From Nocardioides gilvus (GTDB taxonomy: Bacteria > Actinomycetota > Actinomycetes > Propionibacteriales > Nocardioidaceae), in contig NZ_QHKY01000006.1 in assembly GCF_003194605.1 (NCBI RefSeq), positions 179,911 through 243,910 of the forward strand: DNA of 64,000 nucleotides, in the 5' to 3' direction. Numbering within the stretch: position 1 is the stretch's first letter; the number at the start of each line of letters is the position of its first letter. Shown in pieces: positions 52,951 to 62,068 of the stretch. Under the pieces are notes generated by a model, which was not told the origin of the DNA, did no database searches, and saw only the letters and a program-made list of their open reading frames with translations. Both the position numbers and the translations under genes were made by a program.

Positions 52951-54018
52951 TCATTCCTCAGGGCGGGTCTCGGGGTGCGTCGCCTCGCTGAGGGAGATGT
53001 GGTTCGCCAGGGTCTCCTCGGCGTAGGTCCGGCCGATCTCGATGAGCTCGGCGCCTCGGTGGAAGTCGAGGGTCTTGCAGATGTTCTTCGGCATCGTGAT
53101 CATCACGTCCGGGGGATAACTCGCCAGACGGTATCGCGCCACCACGCTCTGCAAGACGTCCAGCGAGAGCTCCATGACGTCGAAGACCCCGAGCTCGGAG
53201 GGCAGTTCGTCGAAGCCGGATGCCCGGACGAAGTCCTCGCTCACCGGCTCCGACTCCGACTCTGCCGAGATGGTCGCCGGCTCGCCGCCGTCCCCGGCCT
53301 CCTGCTCACTGCGACGCGTGGTGAGCCAGGTGGTGAGGGTGCGGACCGTGTCGTTGTCCATCATGTGCGACGCGGTGCGTCGGAACTTCTCCTGCCACTC
53401 CGACATCGGGCGCGGCTCGGAGGACTCTCGGGTCCTCGTCCGTGCTCCCGTACCAGCCTCCGTGGGCAACCCGGAGAGGTCGACGGCGACCACCAGGTCC
53501 ACGTCGAGTCCCGACAGCGGTGCGATCGGGACCGGGTCGGTCATCACCCCGTCGGCCAGCAGCCGACCATTGAGCATGACCGGGGCGAAGAGAGTGGGCA
53601 GCGCGATCGATGCCCGGATCGCCATCGGCAGAGGACCTTCCTGGAACCACACCTCCTTGCGGGCCAGGAGGTCGGTCGCCACGGCGGTGTAGGGGATGGG
53701 CAGGTCCTCGATACGCACGTCCTCGAGCAGTTCGTTGACCCGCGCCATCAACCGGTGGCCCTTGAGCGCGCCCGGGGTGCGCAACGACGGGTCCAGCAGC
53801 CGGATCATGTCCCGGGTGGTCAGGGAGGTGACCCAGTCGGTGAACGTGTCCATCTGCCCGGCCGCGTGGATGCCGCCGACGAGTGCGCCGATCGACGTGC
53901 CGGAGATCCCCACGATCTCGTAGCCGCGCTCCTCGAGCACCTGGATGACGCCGATGTGGGCGTATCCGCGGGCGCCGCCGCCGCCGAGTGCCAATGAGAT
54001 GCGGGTCGGAGAGGTCAC
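52951..54018 (-). CDS. Patatin-like phospholipase
   Basis: 355 residues from GTG at 54016-54018; another GTG 18 bases upstream is possible. Oxyanion loop LALGGGGARGYAH near residue 10, nucleophile GISGTSIGALVGG (S~42), catalytic aspartate in LLADGVMTDP (~173). Family RssA/NTE, lysophospholipase or regulator. The second half, ~150 residues (EPRPMSEWQEKFRRTASHMM onward), is an actinobacterial extension. It is divergent from an acyl-CoA ligase, so hydrolysis and activation of fatty acids may be linked. Confidence 0.88.
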   Translation of the reverse strand: MTSPTRISLALGGGGARGYAHIGVIQVLEERGYEIVGISGTSIGALVGGIHAAGQMDTFTDWVTSLTTRDMIRLLDPSLRTPGALKGHRLMARVNELLEDVRIEDLPIPYTAVATDLLARKEVWFQEGPLPMAIRASIALPTLFAPVMLNGRLLADGVMTDPVPIAPLSGLDVDLVVAVDLSGLPTEAGTGARTRTRESSEPRPMSEWQEKFRRTASHMMDNDTVRTLTTWLTTRRSEQEAGDGGEPATISAESESEPVSEDFVRASGFDELPSELGVFDVMELSLDVLQSVVARYRLASYPPDVMITMPKNICKTLDFHRGAELIEIGRTYAEETLANHISLSEATHPETRPEE

Positions 54019-54135
54019 GGTCCCGATGCTAGTCACCCTCCGGGCGCAGGAGGCCCGCACGGTGCCCAGCGACGCCAGCTGTACTTTGGGGTACCGATCA
54101 CGTCCTATGCGCCACGTGCCCCGAAAGGCCTCTCG

Positions 54136-55818
54136 ATGTCAGCTCAGACCCCCGTGTGGGCGCAGTCGTACGCCCCCGGTGTGCCGCTCTCGCTCAACTA
54201 CGGAAGCACCACGGTCCTCGATCTCTTCGAAGCTGCCGTGCGCGACCACGCCGCGCGACCCGCCCTGGACTTCATGGGGCGCACCACGACGTACGCCGAC
54301 ACCGCCGATGCCGTACGACGCGTGGCCGCAGGTCTGCGTGAGCTGGGCGTCGAGGCGGGCGACAACGTCGCCCTGGTGATGCCGAACTGCCCGCAGAACG
54401 TGATCGCGTTCATGGCCGTCCTGCGTCTGGGTGCGACCGTCGTCGAACACAACCCGCTCTACACGGCGGGTGAGCTCCGGGCTCCCTTCGCCGACCACGG
54501 GGCGCGGGTCGCGATTGTCTGGGACAAGGTCGTCCCGGTGGTGGAGTCGCTGCGCGCGGACTCCTCCCTCGAGCACGTGATCGCCGTGGACCTCACCACG
54601 GAGCTGCCGCTGGTCAAACGTCTCGCGCTCCGTCTGCCGATCGCGAAGGCCCGCGCGTCGCGGGAGCAGCTGCACGCTCCGGCTCCCGGCGCGACGCCGT
54701 GGAAGAGCCTGCTGGCTCACGACCCGATCGACGAAGCGCATCCGCGCCCGGTCGCTGACGACGTGGCGCTGATGCTCTACACCTCCGGCACCACGGGTCG
54801 CCCCAAGGGTGTTCCGCTCCGGCACCGCAACCTGGTCGCCAACGTCGTCCAGGGCCAGGCCTGGGTCTCCGGGATGGTGCCCGGACGGGAGACCGTGATG
54901 GTCGCGCTGCCGCTCTTCCACGCGTACGGCGTCACGGTCAGCGTGCTGCTCGGGCTCTCGGTGGCCGCCAAGTTGGTGCTGTTGCCCAAGCCCGAGATCG
55001 GGCTGATCATGGATGCGATGAAGCGCGGGGTGCCGACCTTCCTGCCGGCAGTCCCGCCGCTCTACGCCAAGATCGTCGACGAGGCCGAGAAACGCGGCGT
55101 CTCCATCCGGGGGATCAAGTGGTCCCTCTCCGGGGCGATGGCGCTCCAGGCCGACCTCATCGAGCGGTGGGAGGCCGCCACCGGGGGTCTGCTCGTCGAG
55201 GGTTATGGGCTGACCGAGACCTCGCCGGTCATCGTCGGCAACCCGATGTCGAAGGCTCGTCGTCCCGGCTCGATCGGGGTTCCGTTCCCCGACACCGACG
55301 TCCGGATCGTCGACCCCGAAGACCTCGACCGTGAGGTCGAGCTCGGGGAACGGGGCGAATTGCTGGTCCGTGGACCGCAGGTCTTCGACGGTTACCGCGA
55401 CCTGCCCGAGGAGACTGCTGCGGCCTTCCACGACGGCTGGTTCCGCACCGGCGACATCGTGACGATGTCAGACGACGGCTTTCTCACCATCGTCGACCGG
55501 ATCAAGGAGGTCATCATCACCGGTGGCTTCAACGTCTATCCCTCCGAGGTCGAGGCAGCGTTGCGGCTCCACCGCTCGGTCGGCGACGTCGCGGTGGTCG
55601 GCCTGAGCAACGTTGGTGAGATCGAGGAGACGGTGGTGGCGGCGGTGGTGGCTGCCGAGGGCGAGCAGGTCGACGTCGACGCGTTGCGGGCCTACGTGCG
55701 TGGCGAACTCACGCCGTACAAGGTGCCGCGTCGGGTCGTGGTGGTGGCGGAGCTGCCGGCCAACGCCATGGGCAAGGTGCTGCGTCGCGAGGTCGTGGAG
55801 CTGCTGCAGAAGGACTAA
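54136..55818 (+). CDS. Long-chain fatty acid-CoA ligase
   Basis: 560 residues. Adenylate-forming enzyme: AMP motif YTSGTTGRPKGVPLRH near residue 215, VEGYGLTETSPVIVGNP near 355, A8 region DGWFRTGDIVTMSDDGFL and KEVIITGGFNVYPSEVE, and the catalytic lysine in NAMGKVLRREV near 548. Activates fatty acids to acyl-CoA for beta-oxidation or lipid synthesis. ATG preceded by CCCCGAAAGGCCTCTCG. No membrane segment, consistent with a cytosolic or peripheral enzyme. Confidence 0.9.
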   Translation: MSAQTPVWAQSYAPGVPLSLNYGSTTVLDLFEAAVRDHAARPALDFMGRTTTYADTADAVRRVAAGLRELGVEAGDNVALVMPNCPQNVIAFMAVLRLGATVVEHNPLYTAGELRAPFADHGARVAIVWDKVVPVVESLRADSSLEHVIAVDLTTELPLVKRLALRLPIAKARASREQLHAPAPGATPWKSLLAHDPIDEAHPRPVADDVALMLYTSGTTGRPKGVPLRHRNLVANVVQGQAWVSGMVPGRETVMVALPLFHAYGVTVSVLLGLSVAAKLVLLPKPEIGLIMDAMKRGVPTFLPAVPPLYAKIVDEAEKRGVSIRGIKWSLSGAMALQADLIERWEAATGGLLVEGYGLTETSPVIVGNPMSKARRPGSIGVPFPDTDVRIVDPEDLDREVELGERGELLVRGPQVFDGYRDLPEETAAAFHDGWFRTGDIVTMSDDGFLTIVDRIKEVIITGGFNVYPSEVEAALRLHRSVGDVAVVGLSNVGEIEETVVAAVVAAEGEQVDVDALRAYVRGELTPYKVPRRVVVVAELPANAMGKVLRREVVELLQKD

Positions 55819-55883
55819 TCGAGAATGCGTCCTGCGTCACGTCGAGGATTCTTCGTCGCCTGCGCAGGGCAGGATGGGTGGCG

Positions 55884-57203
55884 ATGACCAGGACGACTGC
55901 CCCCCGCCATGCCGGACCCCGAGCTGACGCGCGGCCTCGGGAGCCCTTCGAGATCGTGACTCCCGAGCCGGAGGCCGATGCGCTGCGGCGCCGAGGTCTG
56001 CGGATCATGCGGAGCTTCGCGGGCGGACTCCTGGTCCTGGCGGCGATCGTCTACGTGGCGACCCATGGCCAGGACGGCTTCTGGGGCTACGTCAACGCCG
56101 GGGCCGAGGCGTCGATGGTCGGCGCGATCGCGGACTGGTTCGCCGTCACCGCCTTGTTCCGGCACCCGTTGGGCCTGCCGATCCCGCACACCGCGCTGAT
56201 CCCGCGTCGCAAGGACGAGCTCGGTCGCGGTCTCCAGGAGTTCGTCGCGGAGAACTTCCTCCAAGAAGAGATCATCCGTGACCGGGTCGAGGTCGCCCAG
56301 ATCTCGCAGCGGGTGGGGGACTGGGTCGCGGTTCCGGAGAACGCGCGCCGCGTCGTCGACGAGGCCTCCGAGGTCGTCTCGATCGGTCTGGGCAAGGTGC
56401 GCGACGAGCACATCTCCGACTTCGTCACCCAAGCCCTGGTGCCCCGATTCCGCGAAGAGGCCATCTCGCCCCTGCTCGGGAGCCTGCTCACCGAGATGGT
56501 GGCCGACGACGTGCACCACGGCCTGGTGGATCTGGGCATCGAGGAGCTGCACCGCTGGCTGGTGGCCAACCCTGAGACCTTCGCCCGGGTGCTCTCCGAG
56601 CGCGCCCCCTGGTGGACCCCGCAACGACTCAACGAGGTCGTCACCCAGAAGGCGCACACGGAGTCGTTGCGCTGGCTCGAGGACATCCGCGACGACCCGG
56701 ACCACCACGCCCGTCAGGCGTTCGACACCATGCTCCAGCAATTGGCCGGTGACCTCCTCGAGGACCCGGCCACCCAGGCCCGTGCGGAGGCGCTCAAGGA
56801 CCGTCTGCTGGACCACCCCCAGGTGAGTACGACCGTCATCTCACTCTGGGATGCCCTGCGGCGCGCTCTGCTGGCTTCGCTGCGTGATCCCCAGGGTGCG
56901 GTCCGGGAACGCGCCGAGGTCGAGCTGGTCGCCTTCGGTGAGCTCCTGCGTACGGACGCGGAGTTGCGTGCCCGACTCGACGGCCTCGCGGCAGACGTGA
57001 CCGTCTTCCTCGTCGAGCGGTACGGCGCCGAGGTCACCGAGGTGATCACCCACACCATCGAGCGTTGGGACGGCAAGGAGGCGGCCCGCAAGATCGAGCT
57101 GCACGTCGGCCGGGACCTGCAGTTCATCCGGATCAACGGGACCGTGGTCGGTGGCCTCGTCGGCGTCACCATCCACGCCATCAGCCAACTGCTGGGTCAC
57201 TGA
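55884..57203 (+). CDS. DUF445 family membrane protein
   Basis: 439 residues from the ATG (AGGA nine bases upstream; GTG at 55878 is an alternative). N-terminal helix FAGGLLVLAAIVYVAT, then GAEASMVGAIADWFAVTALFRHPLGLPIPHTALIPRRKDELGRGL, a signature of the DUF445/YjiN family, a long soluble helical middle and a C-terminal helix VVGGLVGVTIHAISQLLG. Function is not established. Confidence 0.85.
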   Translation: MTRTTAPRHAGPRADARPREPFEIVTPEPEADALRRRGLRIMRSFAGGLLVLAAIVYVATHGQDGFWGYVNAGAEASMVGAIADWFAVTALFRHPLGLPIPHTALIPRRKDELGRGLQEFVAENFLQEEIIRDRVEVAQISQRVGDWVAVPENARRVVDEASEVVSIGLGKVRDEHISDFVTQALVPRFREEAISPLLGSLLTEMVADDVHHGLVDLGIEELHRWLVANPETFARVLSERAPWWTPQRLNEVVTQKAHTESLRWLEDIRDDPDHHARQAFDTMLQQLAGDLLEDPATQARAEALKDRLLDHPQVSTTVISLWDALRRALLASLRDPQGAVRERAEVELVAFGELLRTDAELRARLDGLAADVTVFLVERYGAEVTEVITHTIERWDGKEAARKIELHVGRDLQFIRINGTVVGGLVGVTIHAISQLLGH

Positions 57204-57249
57204 GCCGGGCGGGGCATGCGCGGGCCGCGGGCGGTGGGAGGATGGAGCC

Positions 57250-57501
57250 ATGAACACCCCCGCACCGATGGACGTCGGCATCCGCGACGAGATGATCCGA
57301 CTTGGTCAGTTCCTCAAGCTGGCCAACCTCGTCGACGACGGCGTACAGGCCAAGACCGTCATTGCCGAGGGGGCCGTCGAGGTCAACGGCGAGGTGGAGA
57401 CCCGTCGCGGGCGGCAGTTGAAGGCCGACGACGTGGTCACGCTGGGTGGGCAGGCCGTCCGAGTCGTCCACGGGGACGTCCCGGACAACCTGCCCTGGTA
57501 G
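57250..57501 (+). CDS. S4-domain RNA-binding protein (YbcJ-like)
   Basis: 83 residues; ATG preceded by GGAGGATGGAGCC. One S4 fold: MIRLGQFLKLANLVDDGVQAKTVIAEGAVEVNGEVETRRGRQLKADDVV, with the conserved basic face. Probably contacts rRNA or structured RNA. It follows the DUF445 gene by 46 bases. Confidence 0.88.
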   Translation: MNTPAPMDVGIRDEMIRLGQFLKLANLVDDGVQAKTVIAEGAVEVNGEVETRRGRQLKADDVVTLGGQAVRVVHGDVPDNLPW

Positions 57502-57532
57502 CTGTCAGCGCTGGGTGATCAGTGCTGACGGG

Positions 57533-57901
57533 TCAGCGCACGGCCAGCAGGTCGACCACGAAGATCAGGGTCTCGCCGCCGGCGATCGCGCCCGGCGCTC
57601 CGCGGTCGCCGTAGCCCAGGTGCGGCGGGATGACGAGGCGACGACGGCCACCGACCTTCATGCCCTGCACTCCGTTGTCCCACCCTGCGATGACCTGGCC
57701 GATGCCGAGGCGGAACTGCAGGGGAGTGCCGCGGTTGTAGCTGGCGTCGAACTCCTCGCCGGTGGAATGGGCCACGCCCACGTAGTGCACGGAGACGGTG
57801 TTGCCGGAGGTGGCCTCGTCGCCCTCGCCCACGACCAGGTCAGTGATCTCGAGGTCGGAGGGGGCGTCACCCATGTGCGGGTCGACTTCGGGCTTCTGCA
57901 T
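57533..57901 (-). CDS. FKBP-type peptidyl-prolyl isomerase
   Basis: 122 residues from ATG with AGAGG eight bases upstream; a longer open frame upstream is rejected as non-coding. FKBP core: DEATSGNTVSVHYVGVAHSTGEEFDASYNRGTPLQFRLGIGQVIAGWDNGVQGMKVGGRRRLVIPPHLGYGDRGAPGAIAGGETLIFVVDLLAV, containing the active-site aromatic and aspartate residues. No signal peptide, so cytoplasmic folding catalyst. Divergent from TrpB2. Confidence 0.92.
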   Translation of the reverse strand: MQKPEVDPHMGDAPSDLEITDLVVGEGDEATSGNTVSVHYVGVAHSTGEEFDASYNRGTPLQFRLGIGQVIAGWDNGVQGMKVGGRRRLVIPPHLGYGDRGAPGAIAGGETLIFVVDLLAVR

Positions 57902-58068
57902 GACTTGCCTCTCGTTGTGAACGGAAACGCCGGCACGATGTGCCGTCTCACATCCTAGGTTCTGGCTCCGACCAGGTCCCGCGCCGGACCGTGGGCCCGA
58001 CGTAGGCTGCCGCCCGAGCGACCGGACCTTCCCGGCGGCGAGGCGCACGAGACCTGCAGGAGACATCC

Positions 58069-59427
58069 ATGACGAAGCCGATGACCTTCACCCTGTCCGA
58101 GGACGAACGCCCCACGTCCTGGTACAACATCGTCGCGGACCTGCCCGTGCCACCGCCCCCGCCGCTGCACCCCGGCACCCACCAGCCTGTCGGCCCCGAC
58201 GACCTCTCGGCGCTCTTCCCGCCGGAGCTGATCGCCCAGGAGGTCTCCACGGAGCGCTGGATCGAGATCCCCGAGGCCGTCCAGGAGATCTACGCCCAGT
58301 ACCGCCCGGCGCCGTTGATCCGCGCGCGCAAGTGGGAGGAGAAGCTCGGTACCGGGGCCCGCATCTACGTGAAGTACGAGGGTGTCTCGCCGGCCGGCTC
58401 TCACAAGGTCAACACCTCGGTGCCGCAGGCGTACTACAACAAGATCAACGGGATCAACCGCCTCACCACCGAGACCGGTGCGGGTCAGTGGGGCACCGCA
58501 CTGGCCTACGCATGCTCCCTCTTCGACATGGAGTGCGAGGTCTGGCAGGTCGGTCACTCCTTCGACACCAAGCCGCAGCGACGCACCCTGATCGAGGTCT
58601 TCGGCGGTAAGGTGCACCGTTCTCCGTCGCGGATGACCGAGTCGGGCAAGGCCTTCCCCGAGGACCACCCCGGGTCGCTGGGCATCGCGATCTCCGAGGC
58701 CGTGGAGCTGGCCGCCCAGGACGAGGGAGCCAAGTACGCACTGGGGTCGGTGCTCAACCACGTACTCCTGCACCAGACCGTCATCGGCCAGGAGGCCGTG
58801 CTCCAGCTGGCCAAGGCAGGCGAGTCCGGGGCCGACCTGGTGATCGGGTGCGCGGGCGGCGGCTCCAACCTCGCCGGACTGATCTTCCCGTTCCTGCGGG
58901 AGAACCTGGTCGAGGGCAAGACGGCTCGGCTGGTGGCGGTGGAGCCGGCCTCGTGCCCGACGATGACCCGCGGACAATACGCGTACGACTTCGGCGACAC
59001 CGCCGGCCTGACGCCGTTGATGAAGATGTACACGTTGGGCCACGACTTCGTGCCGTCCAAGATCCACGCCGGTGGTCTGCGCTACCACGGCATGGCCCCG
59101 TTGGTCTCCCACGTGGTGCACGAGGGTCTGGTCGAGGCAGTGGCGCTGGAGCAGGACGAGTGCTTCGCTGCCGCGGTCGAGTTCGCCCGTACGCAGGGCA
59201 TCGTCGCGGCCCCTGAGTCGGCCCACGCGTTGGCCCAGGCGCGTCGCGAGGCGCTCGCGGCGAAGGAGGCCGGCACCGAGCCGGTGATCGTGGTCGGACT
59301 CTCCGGGTACGGCCTGCTCGAGCTGGGTGCCTTCGACTCCTACCTCAAGGGCAACATGTCGGGTGACTCGCTCTCCGACGAGGACCTGGCCGCCTCGTTG
59401 GCCGGGATCCCAGAGATCAGGGTCTGA
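58069..59427 (+). CDS. trpB: TrpB-like PLP enzyme (TrpB2)
   Basis: 452 residues, longer than TrpB1 (~400). PLP lysine in YEGVSPAGSHKVNTSVPQAYYNK near residue 113, phosphate loop GCAGGGSNLAGL near 262, TETGAGQWGTALA and RYHGMAPLVSHVVHEG. TrpB2 enzymes make tryptophan from indole and serine or deaminate serine, often without TrpA. No trpA or other trp gene is in the window. GAGGCGC and GCAGGAGACATCC precede the ATG. The true function here (indole salvage or serine deamination) is open. Confidence 0.88.
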   Translation: MTKPMTFTLSEDERPTSWYNIVADLPVPPPPPLHPGTHQPVGPDDLSALFPPELIAQEVSTERWIEIPEAVQEIYAQYRPAPLIRARKWEEKLGTGARIYVKYEGVSPAGSHKVNTSVPQAYYNKINGINRLTTETGAGQWGTALAYACSLFDMECEVWQVGHSFDTKPQRRTLIEVFGGKVHRSPSRMTESGKAFPEDHPGSLGIAISEAVELAAQDEGAKYALGSVLNHVLLHQTVIGQEAVLQLAKAGESGADLVIGCAGGGSNLAGLIFPFLRENLVEGKTARLVAVEPASCPTMTRGQYAYDFGDTAGLTPLMKMYTLGHDFVPSKIHAGGLRYHGMAPLVSHVVHEGLVEAVALEQDECFAAAVEFARTQGIVAAPESAHALAQARREALAAKEAGTEPVIVVGLSGYGLLELGAFDSYLKGNMSGDSLSDEDLAASLAGIPEIRV

Positions 59428-59450
59428 GATCAGGCACTGAGATCAGGCAC
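59425..59450. repeat. 13-bp tandem repeat at the TrpB2 stop
   Basis: TGAGATCAGGCAC occurs twice back to back (59425-59437, 59438-59450); the first copy starts with the stop codon. Confidence 0.7.
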
Positions 59451-59520
59451 TGACCGCGCAGCACCGTCGCGCCGACATGGCTGGTGGTTGCTCCGGCATC
59501 CACCGGCCATGACGGTCGGG

Positions 59521-59952
59521 TCAGGCCTGCTGCACGTACGCGTCGAGCTGGTCGCGCTCGAACTCCAACTCGCTGATGCGGCTCTTGACGACGTCACCGA
59601 TGCTGATCACGCCGATGACCTTGCCGTTGTCCAGCACCGGGACGTGACGAATGCGCTGTTCGGTCATCAGCTTCATCAGGTCCGTCACGTCCTCGTCCGG
59701 CTCACAGACATGCAGGTCGGTCGTCATGATGGCGGCGACCTCCCGGGTGACGACCTTGCTGGTCTCGGTGATGCGACGCACCACGTCGCGCTCACTCACG
59801 ATGCCGTCCAGCGCGACGCCGTCGGTGCTGACGAGCACGGCGCCCACGTTGTGACTGGACATCAGGGCCACCAGGTCCGACACCAGGGCCGTGGGGCTGA
59901 TCGTGATCACGCTCTGGATCTCTTTGCCCTTGAGAACGTCTCTTACTCGCAT
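59521..59952 (-). CDS. Double CBS-domain protein
   Basis: 143 residues; AGGAGGAGT lies just before the ATG. Two CBS modules: ITISPTALVSDLVALMSSHNVGAVLVSTDGVALDGIVSERDVVRRI and MTTDLHVCEPDEDVTDLMKLMTEQRIRHVPVLDNGKVIGVISIGDVVKSRI. Such stand-alone CBS proteins bind adenine nucleotides and sense energy or redox state. No partner is evident in the neighbourhood. Confidence 0.9.
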   Translation of the reverse strand: MRVRDVLKGKEIQSVITISPTALVSDLVALMSSHNVGAVLVSTDGVALDGIVSERDVVRRITETSKVVTREVAAIMTTDLHVCEPDEDVTDLMKLMTEQRIRHVPVLDNGKVIGVISIGDVVKSRISELEFERDQLDAYVQQA

Positions 59953-60070
59953 GGAACTCCTCCTGGTCGGGCCGCCTTTCGCACACCGTAGTGCCCCGCA
60001 CCGCCCGTGAACAGGGGTGCGAGTGGGGTCCCGTCGCGTCCAGCGGCCGATTCAGCCCGACCGGTGCGGC

Positions 60071-60955
60071 TCAGTCCGACTGGCGGCGACGCAGCTCGGT
60101 CACCGATCCGGCGCCGCGGGGCTTCGAGTCCGGGTCGGAGTCATCGCCCTCGGCGGTGCCCAGAAATGCCATCGCGGCCTCGTGGAGGTGGCCGTTCGTG
60201 GCGACGGCGTTGCCGCCCCAGGGGCCGTCCTTGCCGGCCAGCGAGGTGAAACGTCCGCCGGCCTCGCGCACGATGACGTCGAGGGCAGCCATGTCGTAGA
60301 GCTCAAGCTCGGGTTCGGCGGCGATGTCGACCGCACCTTCGGCGAGCAGCATGTACGACCAGAAGTCACCGTAGGCGCGGGTGCGCCAGACCCGCCGGGA
60401 GAGCTGGACGAAGTCGTCGAGCTGGTCGCGCTGCTCCCAGCCCGAGAGTGAGCTGTAGGAGAAGGAGGCGTCTTCGAGGCGGCGTACGTCGGAGACCTCG
60501 CAGCGGGTGGCCTTGAGCAGGCTCTTGCCGGTCCAGGCGCCGTGCCCCTTGGAAGCCCACCAGCGTCGATTGAGCTGGGGCGCCGAGACGAGGCCGACGA
60601 CGACCTCTCCGTCGACGGCCAGCGCGATCAGGGTCGCCCACACGGGGACACCACGTACGAAGTTCTTGGTGCCGTCGATCGGGTCGATGATCCACTGACG
60701 CTGGCTGTGTCCGGTGGAGCCCTGCTCCTCGCCGAGGATCGCGTCACGTGAGCGGGTGCGGGACAACGTACGCCGGATGCCTGCCTCGACATCCCGGTCT
60801 GCGTCGGTCACCGGGGTCAGGTCCGGCTTGCTCATGACATGCAGGTCCATGGCCTTGAAGCGCGCCATCGTGAGGGAGTCTGCGTCGTCGGCCAGGACGT
60901 GCGCCAGGCGCAGGTCATCGGTGTAGTCAGTGGAGCCGGAGCCGGAGATCGACAT
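60071..60955 (-). CDS. hisN: Histidinol-phosphatase, inositol monophosphatase fold
   Basis: 294 residues from the ATG at 60953-60955. IMPase motifs: GEEQGSTG near residue 80, [25 protein letters not shown] near 92 and the second metal site [19 protein letters not shown] near 224. The N-terminal [26 protein letters not shown] is typical of actinobacterial HisN, which dephosphorylates histidinol phosphate in histidine synthesis. Downstream of rsgA with a 104-base gap. Confidence 0.88.
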   Translation of the reverse strand: MSISGSGSTDYTDDLRLAHVLADDADSLTMARFKAMDLHVMSKPDLTPVTDADRDVEAGIRRTLSRTRSRDAILGEEQGSTGHSQRQWIIDPIDGTKNFVRGVPVWATLIALAVDGEVVVGLVSAPQLNRRWWASKGHGAWTGKSLLKATRCEVSDVRRLEDASFSYSSLSGWEQRDQLDDFVQLSRRVWRTRAYGDFWSYMLLAEGAVDIAAEPELELYDMAALDVIVREAGGRFTSLAGKDGPWGGNAVATNGHLHEAAMAFLGTAEGDDSDPDSKPRGAGSVTELRRRQSD

Positions 60956-61059
60956 GGGCACAGGTTATGCCCCCTCGACGGCGGGACGCATCGGCGCACC
61001 GCAAACGTGGGACCGCCGCGCGCCTCACGAAGCGTGCGGCATCCGACGTCGGGGGTCGT

Positions 61060-62052
61060 TCAGTCGTCCTGACTGCGCTCCCGGGCAGCCAGCAACCGGC
61101 GGAAGGAGTCCACGCGGTCCGGGTCCGCCTCACCGGCTGCCATGGCGTCGTCGAGCCCGCACTCCGGCTCGTTGCGTCCGTGGGAGCAACCGCGGGGACA
61201 CTCCTCGGTCATCTCGTCGAGGTCGGGGAAGGCCTCGATCAACCGTTCGGGCTCGACGTGGGCCAGGCCGAAGGAACGGATTCCGGGGGTGTCGATGATC
61301 CAGCCGGCCTCGTCGGGCAGCGGCAGCATGTAGGCCGAGGTGGACGTGTGACGGCCGCGGCCGGTGACGGCGTTCACGTGGCCGACCTCGCGGTGCGCCT
61401 CGGGGACCAAGGCATTGACCAGCGTCGACTTTCCCACGCCGCTGTGCCCGATGAGGACGCTCGTACGCCCGGCCAGGGCAGCGCGCACCTCGGTCAGGTC
61501 GTCGCCGCGTTGGGTCACCACCCACGGCACACCGAGTGAGCGGTAGGTCCGCAGCAGTGGTTCGGGGTCGGTGAGGTCGGCCTTGGTGAGGCAGAGCAGG
61601 GGCGACATGCCGGCCGCGTACGCCGCGACGAGGGCCCGGTCGATCAGTCGCGGTCGTGGCTCGGGGTCGGCCAGGGCAGCGACGACCACCAGCTGGTCGG
61701 CGTTGCAGACGATGACGCGCTCCACCGGGTCGTCGTCGTCCGCGGTGCGCCGCAGGGTCGTGGTGCGCGGGTGGACCTCGACGATGCGGGCCAACGACCC
61801 GTCGCGCCCGGAGACGTCTCCGACGACGCGGACCCGGTCGCCCACCACGACTCCCTTGCGACCCAGGGGCCGCGACTTCATCGCCATCACCCGGTGCCCG
61901 TCGAGGAGAAGGGTGAACCTGCCTCGGTCGACGGTGATGACCACGGCGTCGACGGCGTCGTCGTAGGAGGGACGGTCCTTCGTACGTGGTCGGGTGCGGC
62001 GCCGGGGGCGTTCGTAGCTCTCGTGGTCGGTCTCGTCGTAACGGTTCGTCAT
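61060..62052 (-). CDS. rsgA: Ribosome small-subunit-dependent GTPase A
   Basis: 330 residues. Circularly permuted GTPase: OB fold N-terminus (GVVVGDRVRVVGDVSGRDG), G4 LTKADL before G1 VLIGHSGVGKSTLVNAL, G3 IDTPGIRSFGL, then the zinc knuckle CPRGCSHGRNEPECGL with three cysteines and a histidine. Assists late 30S maturation. It starts 16 bases after aroA and is probably in its operon. Confidence 0.95.
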   Translation of the reverse strand: MTNRYDETDHESYERPRRRTRPRTKDRPSYDDAVDAVVITVDRGRFTLLLDGHRVMAMKSRPLGRKGVVVGDRVRVVGDVSGRDGSLARIVEVHPRTTTLRRTADDDDPVERVIVCNADQLVVVAALADPEPRPRLIDRALVAAYAAGMSPLLCLTKADLTDPEPLLRTYRSLGVPWVVTQRGDDLTEVRAALAGRTSVLIGHSGVGKSTLVNALVPEAHREVGHVNAVTGRGRHTSTSAYMLPLPDEAGWIIDTPGIRSFGLAHVEPERLIEAFPDLDEMTEECPRGCSHGRNEPECGLDDAMAAGEADPDRVDSFRRLLAARERSQDD

Positions 62053-62068
62053 CGCTCGATCAACCCGC

